The position numbers and the translations under genes are program-made. A stretch of 36,177 bases of DNA from an uncultured bacterium (GTDB taxonomy: Bacteria; Bacillota; Clostridia; Oscillospirales; Oscillospiraceae). This document shows, piece by piece, positions 17,928 through 26,346 of this stretch. The stretch's first letter is position 1. Every line of letters starts with the position of its first letter. Under the pieces are notes generated by a model. The model saw only the letters and a list, made by a program, of their open reading frames with translations. It had not been told where the DNA came from and ran no database searches. The stretch is from contig CAMTMC010000028.1 of assembly GCA_947073515.1 (NCBI GenBank), forward strand, positions 1-36,177, written 5' to 3'.

Positions 17928-19583
17928 ATGAAAAAGTTTACAAGAATCCTGTCCTTGCTGCTGACAGCCTGTCTGTTGGCCAGCTGTGCCCCCCAAGCAC
18001 CCTCCAGCTCTTCCGGTTCTCCCAATTCTTCCAAGCCCTCCGGCGCCCAAAGCGGTGAGCCCGCCGGGAAGGAGGAAAAGGTGATGACCATCGGGACCCA
18101 GTACAGCATCGCTACTCTGAACCCCCTGAAGGCCACCGCCGACGGAGACCGCTATGTGCTGTGCAACATCTACGAGTCCCTGGTGGAGTACGACTCCGCT
18201 GGCAAGTTCGTCCCGGGATTTGCCCAGTCCTGGGAGACCGAGGACGACCACACCTGGGTCTTCCACTTGAAGGACAACTCCTATTGGCAGACCGGCAATG
18301 ATCTGTTTAAGGATGAGAAGGTTCCGGTCACTGCCAATGACGTCAAGCAGATCTTTGAGATGACCATGGACGAGGCCAACGAGTCCGCCCAGCGGGTGGC
18401 AGTCTCCTCCAATCTGGAGTCTATTGAGGTCGTAGACGACACCACCATTAAATTCATCACCAAGACCCCCGACGCCTACTTCTTATCCACCCTGGCCAAC
18501 GTCTACCTCTTCCCGCCCAAGGCCATTGAAACGGGCTTTGACCTGACCAAATTCCCCGTGGGTTCCGGCCCCTACAAGTTTGTCAAATACGCCACCGATG
18601 ACGAGGTCGTTCTGGAGAAGAACGCCGACTTCGCCATTGAGCCCGGCCTGGACGAGGTAGTCTTCAAGATTATCCCGGACAAATCCGTCCTGGCGATCTC
18701 CCTCCAGAATAATGAGATCGACCTCGCTACCACCGTCATGCCCAACGACCTGGCCTCTGTGCTGGCCAAAGAGGACCTGACCGTAGTGGCCAACGCCTCC
18801 GGCTGGTACCGCTATATGGGCTTCAACTTTGACAACGAGCTGTTCCAGGATCCTGATATCCGCCGGGCTGTCTGTATGGCTATTGACGTGGATTCCGCCA
18901 TCGCCGCCACCTTCCGGAATGACGCCAACGTGGACATCGCTGTTCGGGCCTACGGTCCTATTCCGCTGGAGTTTGTGGGCGCGGATGAGGAGGCCTGGAA
19001 AAAGGTCACCCCCGCCTATGACCCCGAGGGTGCGAAAGCCCTCATCGAGTCCAAGGGCTACACCCTGAACGCCAACGGCATCTACGAAAAGGACGGCCAG
19101 GAGCTGACCTTCACGCTGAAGAGCGCCAACTACGACCCCAATATGAAATTCGGGATCATCGTCTCCACTGAGCTGAAGAAAATCGGCATCAACTGCGTAT
19201 CCCAGCCGACCGAGTGGGCCACGCTGCTGTCCGACCTGAAAGCGGGCAACAAGGAGGCCTTCATCATGGGCGGCGGGAGCACCCTGACCGGAATGAACTC
19301 CCTGTTCCACTCCGTGAAGTCCAAGGGAGGTTCCCATGCGCTGAATTATGTAAATTTGGAGTTGGATGTCAAGCTGGACCAGGCCTTCGCCACCATGGAC
19401 GAGACCGCCCGGGCCGCCCTGCTCTCCGAGGCCTCCTGCATAGCTATGGAGGACTGCGCGGAGCTGCCCCTGTTCTTCGAGTACGCCCAGTGGGGTATGA
19501 ACAAACGGGTGCAGGACTTTGAGCAGACACCCGCCCTGTACTTCTCCCTGACCAACAGTCAGAGGAATATTACGGTCAAATAA
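17928..19583 (+). CDS. ABC transporter substrate-binding lipoprotein, family 5
   Basis: A 551-residue peptide/nickel-type extracellular solute-binding protein (SBP_bac_5). The signal peptide is basic MKKFTRI followed by a hydrophobic core and lipobox LLASC with the lipidated Cys20; a Ser/Pro-rich tether follows. The mature part shows the family pattern (SIATLNPLKATADGDRYVLCN, then FVPGFAQSWE and WVFHLKDN, and later DPDIRRAVCMAID). It is anchored outside the membrane and gives peptides to the two permeases downstream. The ribosome site is AAGAGGAGGAAAA. A strong hairpin follows, before the first permease. Confidence 0.93.
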   Translation: MKKFTRILSLLLTACLLASCAPQAPSSSSGSPNSSKPSGAQSGEPAGKEEKVMTIGTQYSIATLNPLKATADGDRYVLCNIYESLVEYDSAGKFVPGFAQSWETEDDHTWVFHLKDNSYWQTGNDLFKDEKVPVTANDVKQIFEMTMDEANESAQRVAVSSNLESIEVVDDTTIKFITKTPDAYFLSTLANVYLFPPKAIETGFDLTKFPVGSGPYKFVKYATDDEVVLEKNADFAIEPGLDEVVFKIIPDKSVLAISLQNNEIDLATTVMPNDLASVLAKEDLTVVANASGWYRYMGFNFDNELFQDPDIRRAVCMAIDVDSAIAATFRNDANVDIAVRAYGPIPLEFVGADEEAWKKVTPAYDPEGAKALIESKGYTLNANGIYEKDGQELTFTLKSANYDPNMKFGIIVSTELKKIGINCVSQPTEWATLLSDLKAGNKEAFIMGGGSTLTGMNSLFHSVKSKGGSHALNYVNLELDVKLDQAFATMDETARAALLSEASCIAMEDCAELPLFFEYAQWGMNKRVQDFEQTPALYFSLTNSQRNITVK

Positions 19584-19601
19584 CCTCTCCCCAAAAACGA
19601 T

Positions 19602-19632
19602 GAGTCCCGGCCGGCCCGGCCGGCCGGGACTC
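19602..19632 (+). promoter_or_regulatory. GC-rich hairpin after the binding-protein gene
   Basis: A perfect 14-bp stem, GAGTCCCGGCCGGC with GCCGGCCGGGACTC, and a 3-base loop; no U-run. It stands between the substrate-binding protein and permease genes, where such hairpins commonly protect the upstream mRNA or limit readthrough so that binding protein exceeds permease. Confidence 0.7.
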
Positions 19633-19658
19633 TGATCAACGCCTGGAAGGGAACAAAT

Positions 19659-20624
19659 ATGCGGACATATATTATAAAACGGCTGCTTCAGGCAATCCCC
19701 ACCCTGCTGGTCATCTCGTTCCTGATTTTCTCGCTGCTCTATATCACACCCGGTGATCCGGTCCTGATCATGCTGGGCACCAGCGACAACCAGACCATGA
19801 CCGAGGAGGAGTATCAGGCCGCCAAGCACGATATGGGACTGGACCGCCCGATGCTGGCCCGCTACGGGGAGTTTTTGACTGGCGCTCTCCGCGGCGATCT
19901 GGGTAAGTCCTACATCACTGATGAGGATGTATTTGACACCATCGTCAGCAAGATGCCCGCCACGCTGATCCTGACGCTGGCCGCCATACTCATTGCGCTG
20001 ATGATCTCCATTCCACTGGGAATTCTGGCCGCCATCCGCCACAACAGCATTTGGGACACGTTGGCTACATTCCTAGCCACCATAGGCACCTCTCTGCCTA
20101 AATTCTGGTTTGGACTGGTGCTGATCATCTTCTTCTCGCAAAATCTGCACTGGCTGCCTAGTCAGGGCATCGCTTACCCCCTGGAAGATGGGTGGCTGGC
20201 CTTTTTCCGACACCTGATCCTGCCCGCCGCCTCCCTATCCCTGGGCCTGGCGGCAACCCAGACCCGTATGATCCGCTCCAGCATGTTGGATGTCCTAGGA
20301 CAAGACTATGTGCGCTTTGCCAGGAGCAAGGGACTGAAAGAACGGGCTGTGATTATTGGCCACGCCATGAAAAACGCCATGATCCCGGTGGTTACGGTCA
20401 TCGGAAGTGAATTCGGATCCCTGCTGGGTGGCGCCGTGGTCACAGAGACCATCTTCTCCTGGCCGGGAATCGGCCGACTGGCTATGAATTCCATCAACAA
20501 ACGGGACTACCCCATGATCCAGGGCAACACCTTGGTGATGTGCGCTATTTTCCTCACGATCAACCTACTGGTAGATATCGTCTGCGCATGGCTCAACCCC
20601 AAGATCCGCCTGGATAAGCAGTAA
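19659..20624 (+). CDS. peptide ABC transporter permease, DppB/OppB type
   Basis: A 321-residue inner-membrane permease. Six hydrophobic segments are visible; the first follows MRTYIIKRLLQAIPTLLVIS, the typical DppB/OppB N-terminus. The cytoplasmic EAA loop that docks on the ATPases is GLKERAVIIGHAMKNAMIP. It forms the channel with the next gene's product. The preceding ribosome site is GGAAGGGAAC. It is followed 15 bases later by the partner permease. Confidence 0.94.
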   Translation: MRTYIIKRLLQAIPTLLVISFLIFSLLYITPGDPVLIMLGTSDNQTMTEEEYQAAKHDMGLDRPMLARYGEFLTGALRGDLGKSYITDEDVFDTIVSKMPATLILTLAAILIALMISIPLGILAAIRHNSIWDTLATFLATIGTSLPKFWFGLVLIIFFSQNLHWLPSQGIAYPLEDGWLAFFRHLILPAASLSLGLAATQTRMIRSSMLDVLGQDYVRFARSKGLKERAVIIGHAMKNAMIPVVTVIGSEFGSLLGGAVVTETIFSWPGIGRLAMNSINKRDYPMIQGNTLVMCAIFLTINLLVDIVCAWLNPKIRLDKQ

Positions 20625-20639
20625 GGAGGTGCTTTGAGT

Positions 20640-21524
20640 ATGGCAAAAGAAACGCGATCCAAGGAGCAGGTCAAAGCTACATCCTATTGGCAGGATATCA
20701 GCCGGCAATTCCGCAAAAATAAGCTGGCCCTGGTGGGACTGGTGCTGTTGCTGACTATTATTATTTTGTGTGCGGGAGCTCCCCTATTCACCTCCTACGA
20801 CCCGGTCACCGATATGGAACTGATGGATATGCTTCTGCCCCCCGGGACACAGGGGCACATTCTGGGCACCGACGACTGTGGCCGGGATGTATGGAGCCGG
20901 CTGCTGTACGGAGGACGTACCTCTATGCTCACCGGCTTGGTGGTGGCCCTGCTGGCCAGCGCCGTCGGAATCCTGGTGGGATGCGTCAGCGGCTATTTCG
21001 GCGGACTCATTGACAACCTCTTGATGCGGGTCACAGACATTATGATGTCCTTCCCTTTTCTGGTCATCGCCATCGCCCTAATGGCGGTTCTCGGATCCAG
21101 CCAGAAAAATGTGATCATCGCACTGGCTATCGTCAGCTGGCCCCAGTTTGCCCGGCTGACCCGCAGTCAAGTGCTCTTTGTAAAGGAGCAGGAGTATGTA
21201 GAGGCCGCTCAGGTGGCCGGCTTCGGCAGCTGCCGTATCATTTTCTGCCACATTCTGCCCAACTGCATGGGCCCTCTGGTGATTCAAACCACCCTGTCGG
21301 TGGGAGGCGCCATTCTGTCGGCGGCCAGCCTGAACTTCCTGGGCCTAGGCGGTGACGCCACCCTGCCCGACTGGGGCGTGATGCTCAACCAGGGACGAAG
21401 CTACATGCAGAACTACCCCTATTTAACCACCATCCCCGGGATCGCCATCTCCTTGACCGTGCTGGCGGTCAACTGGATCGGCGACGGTATCCGGGATGCT
21501 TTTGACCCCAAACTGAGAGCCTAA
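20640..21524 (+). CDS. peptide ABC transporter permease, DppC/OppC type
   Basis: A 294-residue DppC/OppC permease. A cytoplasmic N-terminus with WQDISRQFRKNKLALVGL precedes the first membrane span, the external loop has HILGTDDCGRDVWSRLLYGGR, which is the DppC hallmark, and the EAA loop is AAQVAGFGSCRIIFCHILPN. The ATG at 20640 was chosen over a TTG at 20634 because AAGGAGGT (20623-20630) is better spaced from it. It ends 11 bases before the next gene. Confidence 0.94.
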   Translation: MAKETRSKEQVKATSYWQDISRQFRKNKLALVGLVLLLTIIILCAGAPLFTSYDPVTDMELMDMLLPPGTQGHILGTDDCGRDVWSRLLYGGRTSMLTGLVVALLASAVGILVGCVSGYFGGLIDNLLMRVTDIMMSFPFLVIAIALMAVLGSSQKNVIIALAIVSWPQFARLTRSQVLFVKEQEYVEAAQVAGFGSCRIIFCHILPNCMGPLVIQTTLSVGGAILSAASLNFLGLGGDATLPDWGVMLNQGRSYMQNYPYLTTIPGIAISLTVLAVNWIGDGIRDAFDPKLRA

Positions 21525-21535
21525 GAGGGAGCACC

Positions 21536-22531
21536 ATGGAAAAACAAGATGTATTGCTGAATGTTCAAAATCTTCGCACCTGGTTCAACACCCCCGAAGG
21601 TGTGGTCAAATCGGTGAACGGCGTCTCCTTCCACGTGGACCGTGGGGAGACCCTGGCCCTGGTAGGGGAATCCGGCTGCGGTAAAACTGTGACAACTCTG
21701 TCGCTGATGAAGCTCCTGGGCAAGAACAGCGTGGTCACCGCTGATGAACTTACCTTGAATGGCCGGGACATTCGAGCCCTCTCCAAGGAGGAGGCCCGAA
21801 AAATCCGCGGCAAAGAGATCTCCATGATCTTTCAGGAGCCTATGACCTCTCTGAATCCCGTCTATCGCATCCAGCGGCAGCTGGGTGAGATGCTGCGGAT
21901 TCACAATCCAGGGATCTCTCGGACGGAGGTACACCGGCGCTCTGTGGATATTCTGCGGAAGGTTGGAGTCCCCAATCCGGATGAGCGGCTGAAGGTCTTT
22001 CCCCACCAGCTGTCCGGCGGGCTGCGCCAGCGGGTGATGATTGCCATCGCCCTGGCCAGCAATCCCGCCATGGTGATCGCGGACGAACCCACCACCGCCC
22101 TGGATGTCACCATCCAGGCTCAGGTCATTGATTTGCTGAAGGAGCTGCAGCGGGATTTCAACACCTCCATCCTACTCATTACCCACGATTTCGGTGTAGT
22201 CTCCCAGTTGGCCAACCGGGTGGCGGTCATGTACGCTGGCAAGATCGTGGAGGAGGGCCCCCTGAAGGACGTGATTGAGCGTCCCCTGCACCCGTATACC
22301 GAGCTGCTGATCCTCTCCATCCCTGGCATCAAGGTAAAGAAAGGCGGGCGGCTACGCACCATTGAGGGACAGGTCCCCAACCCTCTCTATTTCCCAGAGG
22401 GCTGCCGCTTCCACCCCAGATGCCCCAGTGCCTGTGACCGGTGCCACCGGGAGGAGCCGCCCCAGATCACCATTGGAGGACAGACTGTAAGCTGCTGGCT
22501 GCGCGCGGAGGAGGGACAGTATGACACATGA
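21536..22531 (+). CDS. peptide ABC transporter ATP-binding protein, DppD/OppD type
   Basis: A 331-residue ATPase subunit with Walker [11 protein letters not shown], signature LSGGLRQRV, Walker [13 protein letters not shown] and the H-loop LLITHDFGV. The C-terminal oligopeptide-transporter extension ([17 protein letters not shown]) carries cysteines that in some homologues bind an Fe-S cluster. Its end overlaps the next gene by 11 bases. Confidence 0.95.
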   Translation: MEKQDVLLNVQNLRTWFNTPEGVVKSVNGVSFHVDRGETLALVGESGCGKTVTTLSLMKLLGKNSVVTADELTLNGRDIRALSKEEARKIRGKEISMIFQEPMTSLNPVYRIQRQLGEMLRIHNPGISRTEVHRRSVDILRKVGVPNPDERLKVFPHQLSGGLRQRVMIAIALASNPAMVIADEPTTALDVTIQAQVIDLLKELQRDFNTSILLITHDFGVVSQLANRVAVMYAGKIVEEGPLKDVIERPLHPYTELLILSIPGIKVKKGGRLRTIEGQVPNPLYFPEGCRFHPRCPSACDRCHREEPPQITIGGQTVSCWLRAEEGQYDT

Positions 22532-23489
22532 TCCACTCATTGATATTCAGGACCTTCAGGTTCACTTTCCCATCAAGGGCGGCCTGCTGCGCCGCACCGC
22601 CGGGGTGGTCAAAGCGGTTGACCATGTGAGCTTTCAGATTGACAAAAATGAGACGGTGGGCCTGGTGGGCGAGTCCGGCTGCGGGAAATCCACTGTGGGC
22701 CGGGCGATTGTCCGGCTGAACGAGGCCACCGGCGGAAAAATTCTGTACCAGGATCAAGACATTCTCTCCCTGCGGGGGGAGGCTCTGCGCAAGCTGCGCC
22801 ACAATTTGCAGATTGTCTTTCAAGACCCCTACTCCTCCCTAAACCCCCGCTACACCGTGAAGCGGTTGATTGCCGAGGTGCTCACTGTTCAGAAGGGTTA
22901 CAGCACTTCGGAGGCCTATAAGCGGGTGGGCGAACTGCTGGAGCGGGTGGGCCTGAATCCCATCTACGCCGAGCGGTACCCCCACGAGTTCTCCGGCGGA
23001 CAGCGGCAGCGCGTTGCCATCGCCAAGGCCCTGGCCCTGGAGCCGGAGTTTATCGTCTGCGACGAGGCGGTCTCCGCGCTGGATGTCTCTATCCAGTCCC
23101 AGATTATCAACCTGCTCACCGACCTGAAAGAGAAGTACGGTATTGCTTACCTGTTTATCTCCCACGCCTTGAATGTGATCGAGCACATCAGTGACCGAGT
23201 GGTGGTGATGTACCTGGGCTCCGTGATGGAACTGTCTGAGACAGAGGAGCTTTTCCTCCACCCGCTGCACCCCTACACCAGGGCGCTGATCTCCGCCATT
23301 CCCATGCTGTCCGGACGGGAACAGCGGGAGCGGATCGTTCTGAAGGGCGATGTGCCCAGCGCCGCGAATGTGCCCCCCGGTTGCCGGTTCCACACCCGCT
23401 GTCCCTATGCCTGCGACCGCTGCCGTACGGAACAGCCTGCCATGCGCCAGGCCGCGCCTGGCCATTATGTGGCCTGCCATCAGGTTTAG
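22521..23489 (+). CDS. peptide ABC transporter ATP-binding protein, DppF/OppF type
   Basis: A 322-residue second ATPase with Walker A GESGCGKST, signature FSGGQRQRVAIAKAL, Walker B VCDEAVSALDVS and H-loop LFISHALNV. The C-terminal PPGCRFHTRCPYACDRC cysteine-rich tail is as in the DppD subunit. The start overlaps dppD and follows GGAGGAGGGACAGT. It is followed 9 bases later by the M3 peptidase. Confidence 0.95.
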   Translation: MTHDPLIDIQDLQVHFPIKGGLLRRTAGVVKAVDHVSFQIDKNETVGLVGESGCGKSTVGRAIVRLNEATGGKILYQDQDILSLRGEALRKLRHNLQIVFQDPYSSLNPRYTVKRLIAEVLTVQKGYSTSEAYKRVGELLERVGLNPIYAERYPHEFSGGQRQRVAIAKALALEPEFIVCDEAVSALDVSIQSQIINLLTDLKEKYGIAYLFISHALNVIEHISDRVVVMYLGSVMELSETEELFLHPLHPYTRALISAIPMLSGREQRERIVLKGDVPSAANVPPGCRFHTRCPYACDRCRTEQPAMRQAAPGHYVACHQV

Positions 23490-23498
23490 CGGAGGGTT

Positions 23499-25172
23499 AT
23501 GATGAAACAGCAATGGAATTTGGACAGCCTCTATCAGGGGTTCAACGCCCCCCAGTTCATCGCGGACAGCGCCGCAATACTGCGCCTGTCCCGAGAACTA
23601 CGGAGGTGCGTGGGTCTGCCTGATCCGGCCCGCCTCCAGGAGACCATCTGGACTTGGCTGGAGAAACTGGAGGCCTTTGAGGGTCTCTACCAAAAACTGT
23701 TCTCCTATACCTCCTTTCGGTTCAGTGCCGACACCAGCGACGGGGAGGCCTCCCGCAACTTGAGCCGCTTTCAGGAGATCGACAATACCACCGTTGAGGC
23801 CCGGGCGGCCTTCCGTGCCCTCCTATGCCAGGCAGAGGCCCGCCGCCTGGTGGAGAACGGCGTGTTTGGCGAATACACCTACTATCTACAGGATCTGATC
23901 CGCCAGCAGCTGCACGCCCTGCCCCCCAAGGAGGAGGAACTCTTTGCTGCCCTGGAACTCACGGGCTCCAAGGCCTGGGCCAGCTTCCACGCAAAGGCCT
24001 CCTCCGTCCAGGGGGCGGAACGGGAAATCGCCCAAATTTCTGCCGCCGCTTTGAATTCCATCAAGGGGGAAGTCCTGACCTCCTGCCGTTTCCGGGGAAA
24101 TACTTCCCCCCTGCGGGAGGCGTTGGATCGGTACCACTTCGATCCCCGCATCCTGGAAAACCAGCTGGCGGCGGTAGAGCGGTATCTGCCCGCCCTGCGC
24201 CAATACTTCCAGATCAAGGCCCAGGCACTGAACTGTCCCAACGGCCTGCCTTACGACGCTCGTGAGACGCTGATTACCGGGACCGGCGGAGACCTTCCCT
24301 TCGAAACCGCTAAAGATCTGATTCTGGACGCCTTCCAGGCGTTCAGCCCCGAAATGGGCCGCTTTGGCCGGGACTTCTTCGCGAAGGGCTGGATTGACTG
24401 GTCAGACAGTCCCTTTAAGGAGACTGGTGCCAGCTGTGACGCCGTCTGGTTGAATCAAGAGAGCCGTCTACGGCTGCGGTACCAGAACTCCGTGGCCAGC
24501 GCAAACAGTCTAGCCCATGAGCTGGGGCACGGATACCATTTCCAGCAGCTATTCGGGCAGAAGATTCTCAACTGCCGCTACGACCTGCCGGCGACAGAGA
24601 CCGCCTCCAAGTTCTCGGAGCAGCTGTTTCAATGGCAGCTGCGTACCGCTCTGCCAGAACGGGACCGGCTCTTTTGCGAGGAGTTCAGCCTGTCCGCCTT
24701 AATCAATACCATTGTGGACATCTTTGCCCGGTTCCACTTTGAGCAGGATCTGTTTACGGCCCGGCAGAACGGGGAGCTGTCTGTGGAGGAACTGGACGCC
24801 CTCATGACCCAGGCCCAGCGGAGAAGCTACGGGGATGTCCTGGACCCTCAGCAACAGAACGTCAGATCCTGGGCAGTAAAGCCCCACTACTACAGCGCAA
24901 AGCGCAGTTTTTACAACTTTCCATACCAGTTTGGCGCACTGATGTCCGTCTATATGGCAGAGATGTGGAAGGAGAATCCGGCCGCTTTTGTTCCTGCCTA
25001 TGACCGCTTCTTGGCCTCTACCGGAAAATACAGCGTGCTGGATCTATGCAAGATCCTGGGCGCTGATCTGTTGGACCCTGCCTTTTTTGATACCATCCTC
25101 CAACATTTGGTTCTGCGGCTGGAGCGGTTTCAAAAGCAGATACAGGCTTGTGAGGGGCTTCATCAGGGCTGA
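23499..25172 (+). CDS. M3 family oligoendopeptidase
   Basis: A 557-residue zinc metallopeptidase of the oligopeptidase F type, which cleaves short peptides in the cytoplasm. The zinc site is the HELGH motif in SLAHELGHGYHF (His340 and His344), with a further Glu in PATETASKFSEQL. The length is close to the usual 560-600. It begins MMKQQW after GGAGGGTT; a second ATG one codon on is equally possible. As the last gene of the operon it gives a clear use for imported oligopeptides. It converges on the Spo0A-C-like gene 34 bases beyond; no terminator stands out in that gap. Confidence 0.93.
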   Translation: MMKQQWNLDSLYQGFNAPQFIADSAAILRLSRELRRCVGLPDPARLQETIWTWLEKLEAFEGLYQKLFSYTSFRFSADTSDGEASRNLSRFQEIDNTTVEARAAFRALLCQAEARRLVENGVFGEYTYYLQDLIRQQLHALPPKEEELFAALELTGSKAWASFHAKASSVQGAEREIAQISAAALNSIKGEVLTSCRFRGNTSPLREALDRYHFDPRILENQLAAVERYLPALRQYFQIKAQALNCPNGLPYDARETLITGTGGDLPFETAKDLILDAFQAFSPEMGRFGRDFFAKGWIDWSDSPFKETGASCDAVWLNQESRLRLRYQNSVASANSLAHELGHGYHFQQLFGQKILNCRYDLPATETASKFSEQLFQWQLRTALPERDRLFCEEFSLSALINTIVDIFARFHFEQDLFTARQNGELSVEELDALMTQAQRRSYGDVLDPQQQNVRSWAVKPHYYSAKRSFYNFPYQFGALMSVYMAEMWKENPAAFVPAYDRFLASTGKYSVLDLCKILGADLLDPAFFDTILQHLVLRLERFQKQIQACEGLHQG

Positions 25173-25205
25173 ACCCACAGAAGCATACCGTCAGAACAGC
25201 TCATG

Positions 25206-25622
25206 TCATCCCAAAAGAAGGTTGGCATCGCGTTCTCCTTTGTGGAGCGCCGCCGCCTCTCCCAGTCCGTAAACTGGCGGAGGCCCGGTATCCAGTGAGG
25301 AGGCCAGGATCGCCAGCATCTGGGCGTTTTGGGGCTTCCGCTCCAGGCGCCTGTGCGCCAATTTTTCCAGCAAAGGCCGGCCATTCCGCCAGATGATACG
25401 GCCCACAGTCCGGATGTTCCGCTCCACAGCTTTCCAGTTGGTCCCATACTGCTTCGCCACTTCCGGGTACAGCCATTTCGTCACCAGCAGAAGGCTGTCC
25501 GGCCGCTTCACACACAGTGATACCGCATAGGCTGTGTGAAAAAAGCCGGTATAGTTCGCAGTTACGCCAAGGCTGTACAGCAAGTCATATATATCCGTCA
25601 TATAAATCCCGTTATCCATCAT
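25206..25622 (-). CDS. stand-alone Spo0A C-terminal-like DNA-binding protein, cassette 1
   Basis: A 138-residue protein whose first 90 residues resemble the DNA-binding domain of Spo0A: LYSLGVTANYTGFFHT, then VTKWLYPEVAKQYGTNWKAV and ERNIRTVGRIIW, and a late RKPQNAQMLAILA like the KPTNSEF end of Spo0A. There is no receiver domain, so no phosphorylation control. ATG 25622 overlaps the end of the upstream XRE gene (ATGATGGATAA), with GGTGGGGCGG as ribosome site; a second ATG is next to it. The C-terminal 40 residues after the Spo0A-like part have no recognised match. About half of the domain is identical to the protein at 34333-34668. Function beyond DNA binding is unknown. Confidence 0.7.
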   Translation of the reverse strand: MMDNGIYMTDIYDLLYSLGVTANYTGFFHTAYAVSLCVKRPDSLLLVTKWLYPEVAKQYGTNWKAVERNIRTVGRIIWRNGRPLLEKLAHRRLERKPQNAQMLAILASSLDTGPPPVYGLGEAAALHKGERDANLLLG

Positions 25623-25932
25623 TCCGCCCCACCTTATCCGACGCTGTTTCCTGCATCTCCCTGTCCCGAGCATAGGCGGCGTCGATTTCGATCCAAAATT
25701 CAGCCGCTTCTTCTTCGCTGAACTCCAAGGCCTTAATCAGCCGGAACATTGTGGATGGCAGTGGAAGATGCTCATGGCACTCCATTTGCTGGATACAGTT
25801 TCGGGTCACTCCTGCCTTTGCGGCTAAAGCAGTTTGAGACAGCTTCATCCCCTTCCTTCTGCAAACTATTTTTTCTTCCAGGTATTTGCTTACATTAGGG
25901 AAGTCTCTACATGCACTTCTTGATTTCGACAT
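25612..25932 (-). CDS. XRE-family helix-turn-helix regulator, cassette 1
   Basis: A protein of 106 residues with a Cro/CI-type helix-turn-helix (MKLSQTALAAKAGVTRNC, residues about 29-46) and an acidic C-terminus (EFSEEEAAEFWIEID). The ATG at 25932 was chosen since AGGAGG lies 8 bases upstream; a GTG nine bases further up overlaps that ribosome site. It overlaps the following Spo0A-C-like gene by 11 bases, so the two are translated together. The same gene order occurs at 34333-34967. Confidence 0.78.
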   Translation of the reverse strand: MSKSRSACRDFPNVSKYLEEKIVCRRKGMKLSQTALAAKAGVTRNCIQQMECHEHLPLPSTMFRLIKALEFSEEEAAEFWIEIDAAYARDREMQETASDKVGRNDG

Positions 25933-26051
25933 TTTTGCCACCTCCTATTAGAAGGATATCGAATTTGTCAGTTTTTGTCTGCCAATTCCTGTTGGCATTG
26001 TAAAAAATGTCGAGATACTTTGAAGATAACCCCGTCTTGGATACAAAAAAT

Positions 26052-26088
26052 AACAGCGCCAAGAGGATTGAATCCTCTTGGCGCTGTT
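26052..26088 (-). terminator. strong terminator, end of the lyase/BCCT operon
   Basis: A perfect stem of about 17 bp (arms beginning AACAGCGCCAAGAGGAT) with a minimal loop, followed on the minus strand by ATTTTTTGT. It ends the leftward transcript of the ergothionase-like operon and shields the XRE cassette. Confidence 0.85.
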
Positions 26089-26100
26089 GATAGTGGACGA

Positions 26101-26153
26101 TGAAAAGATTTATTCCTGGGGGTTCCCCCGCCTCCGGCGGGGGAACCCCCAGG
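26101..26153. repeat. dispersed palindromic repeat, copy 2
   Basis: The flank TGAAAAGATTTATTCC (26101-26116) matches copy 1 at 13457 exactly. It runs into a perfect 18-bp hairpin (arms 26115-26132 and 26136-26153, loop TCC). The right edge of the hairpin coincides with the point where the adjacent membrane gene loses its coding character. Confidence 0.75.
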
Positions 26154-26345
26154 AGACGGACAGGGCAGGCAGGACAGCAGGATGGCCTTCACCGGATGAA
26201 CATCGGTAAAGCAGATAGGGCCGAAGAACATGACGAACAGCGCCACCATCATCACCAGCAGGGTGATCTTCTCCCGCCGGTTATTGGGGGGTGTGAGGAA
26301 AATTTTCTTCAGGTCGATCTCCACCCTGGTGATTTCTTTTTTCAT
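26154..26345 (-). pseudogene. truncated membrane protein gene
   Basis: About 64 codons from ATG 26345, one base after the lyase stop, read a charged N-terminus (MKKEITRVEIDLKKIF) and a clear membrane span (EKITLLVMMVALFVMFFGPI) before the sequence runs into the palindrome at 26153. The frame continues open to 25968, but through the hairpin and the terminator, giving a Gly/Pro/Arg-rich tail that is not protein-like. The 3' part was therefore probably lost and replaced. The start of a multi-span transporter is the simplest reading. The family is not recognised. Confidence 0.55.
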
Positions 26346-26346
26346 A

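Noticed and set aside
25968-26150. C-terminal extension of the truncated membrane gene as real protein
   Set aside because: It reads through a perfect palindrome and a strong terminator, giving unlikely Gly/Pro/Arg-rich sequence.
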